Assembly: GCF_900113665.1 (NCBI RefSeq)
Contig: NZ_FOQD01000013.1
Location: forward strand, 62,001 to 126,000
Direction of reading: 5' to 3'
Length of the DNA stretch: 64,000 nt
Source: Planctomicrobium piriforme
GTDB taxonomy: Bacteria; Planctomycetota; Planctomycetia; Planctomycetales; Planctomycetaceae
A program made the position numbers and the translations under genes. The notes under the pieces were generated by a model. The model saw only the letters and a list, made by a program, of their open reading frames with translations. It was not told the origin of the DNA and did not search any database. Of the stretch, positions 54,952 to 64,000 are shown piece by piece (the stretch's first letter is position 1; every line of letters starts with the position of its first letter).

Positions 54952-55357
54952 GGTCGTACATCCTCAATCGCGATCGTGCGCCCCGTGCGATTCGCAATTC
55001 CAGACAGGCCCGCGGCGGGGTTTTACCGGCAACCGCCCGCTGAACGCGAGACCGGGCGATCCCCCAAATCGCTGCCCGTGCAGCTCCCTTGAAGGATCTG
55101 AACCTGTTATCAGGCCACGGCTTGCCAACAGATCTTCAGCCCGATTCGGAAGCGTTTGAATCAACAGCAGACCGGCAGGAACTTCCGATCCGTATCGGAA
55201 ACCGACGTTACCAATGACCCGCCAGGCTCTCGCAGGTTCACTGCGTCACAAGCATCAAGACGCGTCAATTTTCGTATTCGTCGCTCCGCAGGCGATAATG
55301 GCGATTTTCATCAACCCCAAATCACCCATCCGCCTGCACCCGGTAAAGCAAACTGCT
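54952..55357. other. Intergenic region, nothing recognised
   Basis: 406 bp between the DUF2179 gene and mcsB. No frame with a plausible start and composition was found, and no clear palindrome, tRNA or riboswitch core. Confidence 0.5.
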
Positions 55358-56425
55358 CTAATTTTGATTTGGGTGCTTGCCTGTCAGGCGATCTCGCAGC
55401 AGCGATGCCCGGACCGCATTCCGCTCGGACGACTCCAGCGCCTCGCCGCGGATCTTCTGCAGATGCGCCGGCTGCGTCTGAATGCAAAGTTCATTCACGG
55501 TGGCGATTTCGATGTCGTCGACCAGACCGAGATTGATGCCCATTCGCACGCTCGACAGCAGTTCCATCGTCTCTTCGGTGGAGATCTGCCGCGCGCTACT
55601 GAGAATTCCCATGGCCCGCGACACCTGATCGTGCAGCCGCTGGCGGTCCTCTTTCACCAGTGCCTGCCGCGCCTTGCGTTCGTAGCCCAGTACGTCGGGA
55701 ATCACTCGCTTCAGATTCTGGATGATCTGCTCTTCCGATTTCCCCAGCGTCACCTGATTGGAGATCTGGTAGAAGTCCCCCATCGCCTGACTTCCCTCGC
55801 CGTACAGTCCGCGGACGGCCAGGCTCATCTTGTGCATCGCCTGAAAGACTTTTTGAATCTCTTTGGTCATCACCAGGGCAGGCAGATGCAGCATCACGCT
55901 GACCCGCATCCCCGTGCCGGCATTCGTCGGGCACGAGGTCAGGTAGCCGAACTCATCGCTGAAGGCGAACGCGATCTGCTGTTCGAGTTCGTCGTCGATG
56001 CGATTGATTTCGTTCCAGCAGTCATCGAGGGCATAACCGCTGCGAAGCACCTGCATCCGCAGATGGTCTTCTTCGTTGATCATCAGGCTGACGGTTTCCT
56101 GCCGACCGATGCAGGCGCCGCGCGGTCCTTGTGACTCAGCATGCTCGCGGCTGATGAGCTGGCGCTCCACCAGAAACTGGCGATCGACCTTCAGCAGGTC
56201 GTTCACCGCAACATAGTCGAGCGGTGGCCCCACGGAGAGACGGCTGATCTGCTCCCGCAGAATCCCGTTGATTTCGTTGCGGACTGGCTCGTCGGCACGA
56301 GGGGGAAAGGGGTAGCCGGCCAGATTTCTGGCCAGGCGAATCCGGCTGGAAACGACAATGTCCGATTCCGGACCTGTCCCCCGCAGCCATTCACCGCTCG
56401 TTCTGATCAGATCGTCCAGGTCCAC
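55358..56425 (-). CDS. mcsB: Protein arginine kinase McsB
   Basis: 355 aa from a GTG at 56425, placed by GAGGAAC 4 nt upstream; the frame stays open to 56554 but without a ribosome site. Guanidino-phosphotransferase fold: VVSSRIRLARNLAGYPFP near residue 24, then EDHLRMQVL, then LTSCPTNAGTGMRVSVMLH with the active-site Cys, and a C-terminal NELCIQTQPAHLQK segment. McsB phosphorylates arginines, marking proteins for ClpCP degradation in Firmicutes. McsA, CtsR and ClpC genes are absent here, so it is free-standing, as often in Planctomycetota. Confidence 0.94.
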   Translation of the reverse strand: MDLDDLIRTSGEWLRGTGPESDIVVSSRIRLARNLAGYPFPPRADEPVRNEINGILREQISRLSVGPPLDYVAVNDLLKVDRQFLVERQLISREHAESQGPRGACIGRQETVSLMINEEDHLRMQVLRSGYALDDCWNEINRIDDELEQQIAFAFSDEFGYLTSCPTNAGTGMRVSVMLHLPALVMTKEIQKVFQAMHKMSLAVRGLYGEGSQAMGDFYQISNQVTLGKSEEQIIQNLKRVIPDVLGYERKARQALVKEDRQRLHDQVSRAMGILSSARQISTEETMELLSSVRMGINLGLVDDIEIATVNELCIQTQPAHLQKIRGEALESSERNAVRASLLRDRLTGKHPNQN

Positions 56426-56573
56426 GTCGTTCCTCGTTTCCCACAGATCCGCTCTGGCGAATCCCTTGTGCCGCCGCGCATCACAGCCGCTCCAGTCATT
56501 TTCACTGAAGCAAACCGTTTCGGGAAGGGGGAGGGCCGGAGATTCCCCGACCACCCCTGATCCCTACCGGGAT

Positions 56574-56693
56574 AAATTCCAATTTCGAAGCACCAAATTC
56601 GAAACAAATTCCAAACGGTCTCTCCGTTGGGTCATCGGAGTTTTGGATTTGTTTGAGATTTCGAGTTTCGTGCTTCGGATTTCGAATTTCTCC
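56574..56693. repeat. Dispersed repeat of the TTTCGGATTTCGTGCTTC family (copy 5)
   Basis: ATTTCGAAGCACCAAATTCG and AATTCCAAACGGTCTCTCCG on the left mirror GAGATTTCGAGTTTCGTGCT and TCGGATTTCGAATTTC on the right, with mismatches. It lies between mcsB and the peroxiredoxin gene and ends at the latter's stop codon, where it could act as terminator. Confidence 0.6.
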
Positions 56694-57278
56694 TTAGAAG
56701 CCTTTTTTCAGATCCTTGACCACTTCCGCCACCTGATGGCTGTCGGTCTCGGGGTTCACATTCGCGTTGATGTAGGCGATTTTCCCCTTCTGGTCGATCA
56801 CGAACGTCCAGCGTTTGGAAGTTCCCAGCCGCACCAGCGTCTCGTCCTTGCCATTGATCTTCGCGGTGACCGATTTTTCACCCGCAGTAAACGGCACTCC
56901 GAACGCCTGGGCGACTTTGCCCTCGGTGTCGGCCAGCAGGGCATAGTTCAGATCATAAGCCTGCTTGAACAACTGGTGATTGCGAACCGTGTCGCCGCTG
57001 ACGCCGACAACTTCGATGTCCAGTTCCGTCAGTGACGACATATCGTCGCGGAATTTGCAGGCCTGCTTGGTGCAGCCCCCGGTCATATCGGCCGGATAGA
57101 AGTACACCACCACGACTTTCTTGCCGACATGGTCGTCCGACTTCCACTCCGCACCGGTGTCGTCCAGAGCCGCGAATTTCGGAGCCGGCGAGCCAACTTT
57201 CAATTCATCCATCGCTTCGCTCCCCTTCGCACACAGCAACATTGCCCCCATGACCGCCAAAACCGTGTAAGCACGCAT
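56694..57278 (-). CDS. Secreted peroxiredoxin, Bcp/PrxQ type
   Basis: 194 aa with a signal peptide (about residues 1-22). The thioredoxin-like fold has the peroxidatic Cys69 in TGGCTKQAC and a resolving Cys74 five residues on, the spacing of Bcp/PrxQ. The active-site Thr of the usual TxxC motif is present in the form MTGGC. GVSGDTVRNHQLFKQAYDLN follows. The enzyme would reduce peroxides outside the cytoplasm, unlike E. coli Bcp, and so needs a periplasmic thiol donor that is not seen nearby. Confidence 0.9.
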   Translation of the reverse strand: MRAYTVLAVMGAMLLCAKGSEAMDELKVGSPAPKFAALDDTGAEWKSDDHVGKKVVVVYFYPADMTGGCTKQACKFRDDMSSLTELDIEVVGVSGDTVRNHQLFKQAYDLNYALLADTEGKVAQAFGVPFTAGEKSVTAKINGKDETLVRLGTSKRWTFVIDQKGKIAYINANVNPETDSHQVAEVVKDLKKGF

Positions 57279-57640
57279 TTCGATCCCTCCCCGTTCCCAA
57301 GAAGTGCAGACAGTTCCCCCGCCGATTCAGACTCACTTGAGCATACGAGTCCCCATCGACAGCGTCCAGCACGCCGCTCAGGACGCCGGATTGTCCCGGA
57401 CATTTCCGTAATTTTGACGGCGCCGTTTCAAGCTGCCAGAGGGCGACCAGCTTGCAACGACACAAGTCGCGGTCATTGCAGGTGTTTCAAACTGAAACTC
57501 GTGCTCCCTTAAATTTCCAGGGGTCGTACTCAACAAACGACGTGACAGGTACTCTGATATTCTGAGAAGTGGGATCTCTGTATTGGATGTTTGTGAGAGA
57601 TCGCTCACTTTAGTTTGCCACTGGAACAGGAGTACTCCCC
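57279..57640. other. Divergent intergenic region
   Basis: 362 bp between the peroxiredoxin (minus) and the unknown secreted protein (plus). A small inverted repeat GTGAG-AGATCG-CTCAC at 57593-57608 lies 33 bp before the plus-strand start. No convincing -35/-10 pair was found. Confidence 0.4.
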
Positions 57641-60190
57641 GTGCAATTTTGTCGAAAAATGATCACGGCTGGAGCAGTGCTTGCTAGTTTGCACTTCGTT
57701 TTTGTGGTCGCCTGCGGGCAAGACTCCGCCGTCAATCACGGGGAAACCAATTCTTTTCCTGTCATTGCGCTCGATGCGTCGAAATACAAAGCGTCAGATG
57801 CCGATTCGAAGAAGATCACGGAGCTGATAGGTCAATTAAAGGAGATTAAAGATCCCGACTACGGATTTGCACCGTTCATGAGAGGGTCGAGATTCGCTCC
57901 GATTAAGGATTCGGCTCACTTCCAGCTCGGCGTGATCATGATCGATCACCAGCTCAAAGGGAGCGAAGCGCTTGAGCAACTTGTCGCATTCGGACCAAAA
58001 GCACTACCGCAACTGCTGGATCAACTCACGAATGCGACTCCGACGCAACTTGTCATGGAACATCGCCAGGGATTTGGAGGACAATGGTACGGCCATGAAG
58101 TTCGCATCTCTTTGGCGAATCCCATCGAAAGGAACACTCATGCGGCACACCGAGATTTTCTCACTGACGCGGGCGACTCTCACGCTCGTTTAATCGACAG
58201 GCATCACGTCACGATCGGCGACGTGTGCTTCGTCATTGTGGGGCAGATCGTGAGCCGCGGCTATGAGGCGGTACGCTATCAGCCGACGATGTGTCAGGTC
58301 ATCAACAGTCCAACGCACGATCCGGAGATTGCAGAAATTGTGCGATCCATCTGGAGTGACGCCAGACCAGCACAGCGGTTGCTGGATTCCTTATTGTTCG
58401 ATTTCTATAAGGACGACGACCTTGCAAGTGAAGCTGCGATGCGGTTGCTGTTCTATTTCCCAGGCGAAACCACAAACCTCATCGCAAATCGTACGGTCTC
58501 GCTCGATCTGAGTCGGCCGAATGACAATGAGGAATGGGAACGAATCCGTGAAAGAAACGGAGTGGATGTTCCCGAATTGCTGGAGGCAATTCGGAATTTC
58601 CAAGACCCAAAAATCACAGACGCACTGATGTTCGTCGTGGAGCACACCGAGGATCCGATGACTCTCCAGGCCGCTTTGACAGACGTCGTGGTCGAGCGAG
58701 CGCCTGATCTTGTCTTCAATCGCATCCGGCACTTCTTGTCCGCTGCCCCGCAGCCAGAGCAAGGTCCGTATGGCGAAGAGTGCGATCTGCTGAAGGCGGC
58801 AGCAAAGTATTTTCCTGACAAATCGAAGGTTCTGTTTGACAGCTATCGAGGCCACAACACACAGACGACATTGCTGTCAACGATTTATGCATTGGACCAG
58901 CCGTCGGCTTCTCGCCCTTGGATGATCGACGATCTCGTCAAGCTGCTCGACGATCGAACAGAAACTGGCATGCAATACGGTCCTGATTATGATCGCCAAC
59001 CTCTCCGGATTTGTGACGTCGCGGCAAAGGTGCTTTCCAATGGGCATTTGAAAGATGTTCGTTTCGAGTTCGAGAAGAATTCGGTCTACCTCGATCAGCA
59101 GATTGAGAAAATCCGTAGCGTTGCCGCAGGCGCTGAAGGAGTCCAATTTCCCACCCCTGACGATTTCAAACTGCCGTCAGACCTGCCGCAGCGGACTGCC
59201 AAACGGACTTTTGAAGTCGACAAGTCACTCATATTGGTCCATCCCTTTTCGAACGATGAGATCATTTTTGCAGCCTGCGGCGGTCCCACGCAGAAGGGCT
59301 GGGGACGAGAAACAATCCAGATCAACGCCAGCACTGGAGAACAGTTGAGTCGCGTATTGATCGACGATTGGAATGGTGGAGTCTCTCTGCTCGAAAACGG
59401 ACTCGCTGAACGTCAATTCGCTTATCACGGAAACGAGGGGGGAGACGTGCAGATTCGTGACACACGTACCGGTCAACTGCTCAAGACGCTATCAACACCG
59501 TTTCACGATGGAGTTTCGCATGACGACCCATTGCAGATTCGAGACCTCTCCGACATTGCCGTCTGCGGAACGCGTTCCCAATGGATTATCGCGGTTACGC
59601 CAGATGGTGCTCTTCACAGCATCGACGCCGAAACCGGAACACATCGAATTGAGTGGAAAGAGGACTCGATGCACCCGCGTGTGATTGGAATCAAAGGCAC
59701 GTCGTCGGTGTTGCTCGAAGGAATCGGTGAGAAATCTCTGTTCAATATTCCCCCTCGAATCTGGGATCAATCCACCCAAACTCTCACGACTGTGACAAAG
59801 GTGCCCTTTGGAGGCTGGAGAGCCGCCTGGGGCGATCTGGCTTGGAATAACAGCAATGGTCGTGCCTCGCTCTGGAATCTCGCAATCCGCCAGTCAATCA
59901 CCTTGCCGACAAGCGAGATTCCAATCGTTGACATCACAACGGACGAGAAGCAGTCTCGGCTATTCGTTCTTCGCCAAGATGGCTTCATTGAAGTCCTTGA
60001 AGTCGTCAACAGAACGACATTGAATCCAATCTTTCGCCTCGCCCCTTCCCAGACCGAATTAGATGTCTCAATGTTCTTGAGGGAGGACGGTCGACGACTG
60101 TTCTGGCTTGGCCGCCCCCCCAAATCGCAAAACATGCCTGCGACAGAGACGCCGGATTTTTCTGTCGTCGCAGTCTTCGATGTGGAATAA
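57641..60190 (+). CDS. Large secreted protein of unknown function, helical-repeat plus propeller
   Basis: 849 aa from a GTG at 57641, with CAGGAG 9 nt upstream. A signal peptide or lipoprotein signal covers residues 5-26 (the VVAC segment is a weak lipobox). The first half is helical and HEAT-like (ALEQLVAFGPKALPQLLDQL near 105, and LDSLLFDFYKDDDLASEAAM). From about residue 540 the sequence turns strand-rich, like a WD40/PQQ propeller (ISTGE-type turns such as INASTGEQLSRVLI and DTRTGQLLKTLS). Composition is less GC-rich than its neighbours. No enzyme motif is visible. It is alone on the plus strand, facing nnrD. Confidence 0.65.
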   Translation: MQFCRKMITAGAVLASLHFVFVVACGQDSAVNHGETNSFPVIALDASKYKASDADSKKITELIGQLKEIKDPDYGFAPFMRGSRFAPIKDSAHFQLGVIMIDHQLKGSEALEQLVAFGPKALPQLLDQLTNATPTQLVMEHRQGFGGQWYGHEVRISLANPIERNTHAAHRDFLTDAGDSHARLIDRHHVTIGDVCFVIVGQIVSRGYEAVRYQPTMCQVINSPTHDPEIAEIVRSIWSDARPAQRLLDSLLFDFYKDDDLASEAAMRLLFYFPGETTNLIANRTVSLDLSRPNDNEEWERIRERNGVDVPELLEAIRNFQDPKITDALMFVVEHTEDPMTLQAALTDVVVERAPDLVFNRIRHFLSAAPQPEQGPYGEECDLLKAAAKYFPDKSKVLFDSYRGHNTQTTLLSTIYALDQPSASRPWMIDDLVKLLDDRTETGMQYGPDYDRQPLRICDVAAKVLSNGHLKDVRFEFEKNSVYLDQQIEKIRSVAAGAEGVQFPTPDDFKLPSDLPQRTAKRTFEVDKSLILVHPFSNDEIIFAACGGPTQKGWGRETIQINASTGEQLSRVLIDDWNGGVSLLENGLAERQFAYHGNEGGDVQIRDTRTGQLLKTLSTPFHDGVSHDDPLQIRDLSDIAVCGTRSQWIIAVTPDGALHSIDAETGTHRIEWKEDSMHPRVIGIKGTSSVLLEGIGEKSLFNIPPRIWDQSTQTLTTVTKVPFGGWRAAWGDLAWNNSNGRASLWNLAIRQSITLPTSEIPIVDITTDEKQSRLFVLRQDGFIEVLEVVNRTTLNPIFRLAPSQTELDVSMFLREDGRRLFWLGRPPKSQNMPATETPDFSVVAVFDVE

Positions 60191-60454
60191 CGGCTCGACA
60201 TTCGATCCACTTGCAACGATCCGGACAACGGCGTGCAGAGCAACTTAACCGAACACCGTCCTGCGAGATAATTTCGATCGTTTCCCCATCCATCTGAATA
60301 CTGAGTTCCGCCGGAACGATTCTCGATTTAGCGTGTTTCGCATGATCTTCGACAAGGACGTCTTTCATGCCTCCAGCGCTGATGACAGCATTGAGTCGGC
60401 GGAATGATTAGATACACAAACCAGCGATGCCGCCGAAAGAAGCGTCCGGGACAA

Positions 60455-61315
60455 TTAAAGACTCAGCCACGCTTTTCCCAGAAAACGGGCGAGATCCGAG
60501 GCGATCAGGCCCGGCTCGGAGAGTTCTTCCGCGGCCAGATCCCCTGCTCGGCCATGGAGAAACACCGCCAACTGTGCGGCCTCGAACGTCGGCATCTGCT
60601 GCGCCAGCAAGGCGGTGGTCAGTCCGGTCAGCACATCTCCAGTGCCGCCGGTTGCCATCCCGCTATTACCGGTGGTGTTGGTGTAGACCCGTTCGCCATC
60701 CGTCACGACCGTGGCATGTCCTTTGAGGACCAGTACCACCTTGTTCTCCGCCGCAAACTCAATGGCCAGCTTCTCGCGATTTGCCTGCACCGTTTTGATA
60801 TCGGAATCGATGAGTCGGGCAAACTCACCGGGATGCGGCGTCAGGATTCGGGGTCCGCCAGGCGAGGAAAGGATCTCCCGCTCTTTCGACAGACAATTCA
60901 GCGCATCCGCATCGAACAGCATCGGCAACTTGGCGGTGCGATAGAGCGTCGTCACGACTTTTTGCACGGAGGGCGAAGCCCCCAGGCCAGGTCCAATGCC
61001 ACAGGCGTTCTTCCCTTCCATCGCCGCTTCAATCTCAGCAAGGGCAGAAGTTGCAAGTTGACCATCGTCTCCGTCGCTCAGCGGCAGCGTGAGGTACGAA
61101 GGCTCGATTGCTCCCACAATCGGCAGCAAGCTCTTTGGGGTCGCGATGTAAACCAATCCCGCGCCGCCGCGTAACGCCCCAAGGCCAGCGAGAGCCGCCG
61201 CGCCGGACATGCCTGGACTGCCGGCCACGATCAGCACGCGGCCGAAGGTGCCTTTGTGCGATTCGGCCGGCCGTCGGGGAGGTTTCGCAATGGTGGTGAC
61301 GCGCTGCAGAGTCAT
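60455..61315 (-). CDS. nnrD: ADP-dependent NAD(P)H-hydrate dehydratase
   Basis: 286 aa. Ribokinase-like fold with GRVLIVAGSPGMSGAAALAG at the start, ACGIGPGLG, TPHPGEFARL and the nucleotide site NTTGNSGMATGGTGDVLTG. It repairs hydrated NADH and NADPH in the cytosol. In many bacteria NnrD is fused to the epimerase NnrE; here it is a single domain, so NnrE must lie elsewhere. Its start overlaps the ligA stop by 4 bp, giving a ligase-repair-enzyme pair; both relate to NAD, since LigA consumes NAD+. Confidence 0.93.
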   Translation of the reverse strand: MTLQRVTTIAKPPRRPAESHKGTFGRVLIVAGSPGMSGAAALAGLGALRGGAGLVYIATPKSLLPIVGAIEPSYLTLPLSDGDDGQLATSALAEIEAAMEGKNACGIGPGLGASPSVQKVVTTLYRTAKLPMLFDADALNCLSKEREILSSPGGPRILTPHPGEFARLIDSDIKTVQANREKLAIEFAAENKVVLVLKGHATVVTDGERVYTNTTGNSGMATGGTGDVLTGLTTALLAQQMPTFEAAQLAVFLHGRAGDLAAEELSEPGLIASDLARFLGKAWLSL

Positions 61316-63339
61316 GTTGAGTCGCCGATCATCTGCCGGAATTCCTGTTCGGTGATGACTTTCACTCCCAGTTCCCGGGCTTTGTCGAGTTTACTTCCGG
61401 CGCTCTCGCCCGCGACCACAAAGTCGGTTTTCTTTGAAACGCTGCTCGCCGCTTTGCCGCCATGTGCATGAATCACATCCTTGATTTCATCCCGTTTGAA
61501 ATGCTCCAGCGTGCCGGTCACGACAATCGACATTCCGGCCAGCGGGCCCTCGGCATCGGACTCCGCCGTCTTCCTCGTCACTGGCGAGCCAAAGTTCAGA
61601 CCGAAGGTTCTTAGTTCCTCGACAATCCGATTGCCGGTTTCAGAATGAAAGAAATCTGCCACAGACTTCGCGATGACAGGGCCAATCTCATTCACTTCTG
61701 AGAGCGTCTCTGAGGACTGCACGCGAATCTCATCCAGCGTGCCGAACGTGTCGGCCAGAATCCGCGCATTGCTGGTCCCGACATGGCGGATATTCAACCC
61801 GCACAGCAACCGCCATAACGGTTGCTGCTTGGACGCTTCGATTCCCCCCAACAGGTGATCGACCGACTTGTCACCCATGCGTTCCAGCTCAACCAGCTTT
61901 TCCCGGTGTTCCTTGAGCCGATAAATATCCGCAAAGCTCCCCAACAGTCCCGCGGCGATCAGCTGTTCGATCACCTTGATCCCCATCCCGTCGATTTCCA
62001 TCCCCTGTCGCGAGGCGAAGAAACGCAGGCTCTCTCTCAACTGCGCTGGACAGGCAGGATTCTGACAGCGGATATAGACGCCCCCCTCATCCTGCACGAC
62101 CGGCTCGCCGCATTCCGGGCAGTGCGTCGGGAATTCATAAACCTGTTCTTCTCCAGTCCGGCGATGCTCTTCCACCCGCAGGACATGAGGAATTACCTTG
62201 CCTGCCTTCTCAACGACCACCCAGTCGCCGATACGAATCCCCAGCCGCGCCAATTCATCTCGGTTGTGCAGACTGGTTCTGCTGATCGTCGATCCGGCGA
62301 TCAGCACAGGTTTCAGATTCGCCACCGGCGTCAGCGTGCCGGTCTTGCCAACTTGAATCTCGATCGATTCGACCTGAGTCACCGCCTCGTACTTTTCCCA
62401 TTTATAAGCGACCAGCCAGCGGGGACTTTTTGAAGTATTCCCCAGCCCTGCCCGTTCCTCAAACCGGTTTACCTTGATGACCAGCCCGTCGACCTCGAAC
62501 TCCAGTTCGTGCAGCGCTTCCATCATCGTCTGGCAATGGGCGAGCGTCTTGTCGATCCCATGGCAGACCGCCACATGCGGAGTCGTCGGCACACCCGCCT
62601 CGCGAAGCCATTTCAGATATTCCTGATGAGTCGCTGCCTTGAGTCCCTCTTGATCCCCCAGGCCGTGCGCCAGGAACCGAATCCGCCGCGCTGCGCAGAG
62701 CTTGGGGTCGAGCAGCTTGAGCGCCCCTGCCGTCGTGTTCCTCGGGTTCGCATAGGGCTCTTCATTCCGGCTCTCCTGCTCCGCCCTCAGATGGGCAAAG
62801 TCGGCATTCGTGAGATACGCTTCGCCCCGGATCTCGAGTCGCGCCGGCGGATCGTTCGTCTCCAGCCGCAGCGGCACTCCCCGCACGGTTCGGGCGTTAT
62901 GGGTGATGTCGTCTCCCCGGCGACCGTCCCCTCTGGTCACCCCCTGTACGAACCGGCCTTCTTCATAGATCAGAGCCAGGGCGACGCCGTCGATTTTGTA
63001 TTCGATCGCATATTCGACTTCGCTCACATCCAGCAGTTTGCGGACCCGCTGATCGAACTCGCGAACCGCCTCTTCGGTGTAGACATTGTCGATCGACAGC
63101 ATCGGCTGGCGATGCTCGACCGTCTGGAAGCTGCCAATCGGTTCCCCCCCCACCTGATGAGAGGGGCTGTCGGGGGCATCGAGCTCCGGATGCGCCCGTT
63201 CCAGCTCCTGCAGACGGGTCATGAGCTGATCGAACTCGCGATCTGTAATCTCTGGCGCAGCCTCGACATAATACAAACGGTTGTGCCGGCGGAGTTCCCG
63301 CCGCAGTTGTTCGACTTCTTCCGCCGGACCCGGTCGCAT
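61312..63339 (-). CDS. ligA: NAD-dependent DNA ligase LigA
   Basis: 675 aa, standard length. NAD-binding domain Ia, adenylation domain with KIDG at 115-118 (Lys115 takes the AMP), OB fold, a zinc finger with C407, C410, C425 and C430, helix-hairpin-helix repeats (about 465-590) and a BRCT domain at the end (GMSIVVTGTLEHFKRDEIKD and on). It seals nicks in replication and repair. It overlaps nnrD downstream by 4 bp, suggesting translational coupling. Confidence 0.97.
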   Translation of the reverse strand: MRPGPAEEVEQLRRELRRHNRLYYVEAAPEITDREFDQLMTRLQELERAHPELDAPDSPSHQVGGEPIGSFQTVEHRQPMLSIDNVYTEEAVREFDQRVRKLLDVSEVEYAIEYKIDGVALALIYEEGRFVQGVTRGDGRRGDDITHNARTVRGVPLRLETNDPPARLEIRGEAYLTNADFAHLRAEQESRNEEPYANPRNTTAGALKLLDPKLCAARRIRFLAHGLGDQEGLKAATHQEYLKWLREAGVPTTPHVAVCHGIDKTLAHCQTMMEALHELEFEVDGLVIKVNRFEERAGLGNTSKSPRWLVAYKWEKYEAVTQVESIEIQVGKTGTLTPVANLKPVLIAGSTISRTSLHNRDELARLGIRIGDWVVVEKAGKVIPHVLRVEEHRRTGEEQVYEFPTHCPECGEPVVQDEGGVYIRCQNPACPAQLRESLRFFASRQGMEIDGMGIKVIEQLIAAGLLGSFADIYRLKEHREKLVELERMGDKSVDHLLGGIEASKQQPLWRLLCGLNIRHVGTSNARILADTFGTLDEIRVQSSETLSEVNEIGPVIAKSVADFFHSETGNRIVEELRTFGLNFGSPVTRKTAESDAEGPLAGMSIVVTGTLEHFKRDEIKDVIHAHGGKAASSVSKKTDFVVAGESAGSKLDKARELGVKVITEQEFRQMIGDST

Positions 63340-63596
63340 GCCAGAACTCGTCTATCGTCGAAAATGAGGGGCCAGTATACTCCCCGGTCAATCAGGCTGG
63401 GGGGCTTCAGCGAGTTTAGCAGTCCGCTTCGAATCGCTGCCAGCAGCCCCGCCATACGAGATCAAAGTAGCAGCGAAATCCTCGCAAAGTGCGAGAAAGT
63501 AACGCCCGCTCGGGTCGCCGGATGCAGCCAGGAAGGCGGCCCCGATGGTCCTGAAATCGACGAACAGCAAGTGACGCTCAGACAAGGGATTGCGAG

Positions 63597-64000
63597 ATGC
63601 GTACCATCGCGGTGATGAATCAGAAGGGGGGAGTCGGCAAGACCACCTCCAGCGTGAACCTGGCCGCCGGACTGGCTCGTCAGGGACGACGCGTCTGCCT
63701 GATCGACCTCGATCCTCAGGCCCATGCTTCTCTGCACCTGGGAGTGGAAGTCGCCAGCGGCGCCCATTCGATTTATCAGGTGTTCGCCGGCGCACGGGGC
63801 TTTAACGACATCTGCCAGATGGTCGGCCAGAATCTCTGGCTCGCCCCCTCCGACCTCGACCTCGCCGCCACCGAACTCGAACTGGTGGATGCCCAGGGCC
63901 GCGAATTCATTCTCCGCACCGCCCTGCAGACCGCCGCGGCTTACGAGAAATTCGACTACATCATCATGGACTGCCCTCCCTCACTGGGAGTGCTGACGAT
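63597..64000 (+). CDS. parA: ParA/Soj-family ATPase (3' end outside window)
   Basis: 134 codons read from the ATG at 63597 to the window edge. Deviant Walker A motif KGGVGKTT at about residues 10-17, then RVCLIDLDPQAHASLHLG and the Walker B YIIMDCPPSLG. The start MRTIAVMNQKGGVGKTTSSV is typical of chromosomal ParA/Soj, which moves replication origins, or of related MinD-like positioning ATPases. parB is not in view, so the exact role cannot be fixed. It is divergent from ligA, with 257 bp between without a recognised gene. Confidence 0.92.
   Translation, partial: MRTIAVMNQKGGVGKTTSSVNLAAGLARQGRRVCLIDLDPQAHASLHLGVEVASGAHSIYQVFAGARGFNDICQMVGQNLWLAPSDLDLAATELELVDAQGREFILRTALQTAAAYEKFDYIIMDCPPSLGVLT

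Noticed and set aside
57593..57608. GTGAG-AGATCG-CTCAC as operator of the secreted protein gene
   Set aside because: 5-bp arms only; too likely by chance to be called as a feature of its own.
60006..60368. Minus-strand frame of 120 codons overlapping the end of the secreted protein gene
   Set aside because: It would overlap the convergent gene by 185 bp, its GGAGG lies only 1 nt before the ATG, and the C-terminal half is low-complexity Arg/Ser. The first 40 residues look protein-like, so a gene remnant remains possible.

Overview
The window reads as a piece of chromosome from a planctomycete (Planctomycetota, probably order Planctomycetales). The inference rests on the mix: a very large PQQ-type beta-propeller protein, a formylglycine sulfatase of the heparan N-sulfatase type, a BNR/sialidase-like secreted protein, a free-standing McsB arginine kinase, PPDK, many secreted proteins without known relatives, GC-rich coding DNA, and intergenic spaces filled with several families of short palindromic repeats. 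No rRNA, tRNA or CRISPR array was found.

Layout. 1-2.3 kb: a truncated secreted HesB/IscA-like protein and a Fic protein, both on minus. 2.3-7.6 kb (minus): pyruvate phosphate dikinase, ribosomal protein bL28, and a small cluster of serine hydrolase, DUF1653 and cupin genes. 7.8-11.1 kb (plus): a ParD antitoxin whose toxin is reduced to a stub, a DUF1338 (2-oxoadipate dioxygenase-like) enzyme and an AsmA-like anchored protein. 11.3-20.1 kb (plus): a tightly packed YceH / 1465-aa PQQ propeller / MscS-MscK-type channel unit. 20.2-23.2 kb (plus): a zinc-ribbon membrane protein, RibBA, and a three-gene DUF433-HEPN-unknown cassette that looks like an undescribed toxin-antitoxin or abortive-infection module. 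23.3-27.2 kb (minus): membrane protein, archaeal-type phosphoglycerate mutase and an AAA ATPase. 27.5-31.8 kb: SDR oxidoreductase, a REP-associated tyrosine transposase (RAYT) bracketed by four matching hairpins, a sialidase-like protein and small accessory genes. 32-37 kb (minus): PPK2 kinase, membrane proteins and a UvrA paralogue that lacks its N-terminal part. 37.2-42.7 kb (plus): a second Fic gene behind a palindromic operator, an orphan addiction-module component and HrpA. 42.7-47 kb: GT-C-like membrane protein and an orphan DNA methyltransferase (minus), then a divergent sulfatase.

47-52.4 kb (minus) is a complete phosphate-starvation operon, pstS-pstC-pstA-pstB-phoU-phoB, with 4-nt stop/start overlaps at pstC/pstA and phoU/phoB and no phoR in the window. 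Its PstS is the most striking protein here: the order of its sequence blocks shows that it is circularly permuted relative to ordinary PstS. 52.8-57.3 kb (minus): MetY, a DUF2179 membrane protein, McsB and a secreted Bcp-type peroxiredoxin. 57.6-60.2 kb (plus) is a large secreted protein of unknown function. 60.4-63.3 kb (minus): NnrD overlapping LigA. The window ends inside a parA/soj gene.

The main leads are the permuted PstS, the HEPN cassette, the UvrA paralogue cut through its first zinc finger, the RAYT with its hairpins, three antitoxins without toxins, and the palindromic repeats, some placed where they could act as terminators or as processing sites inside operons. All calls come from reading the sequence; no database search was run.
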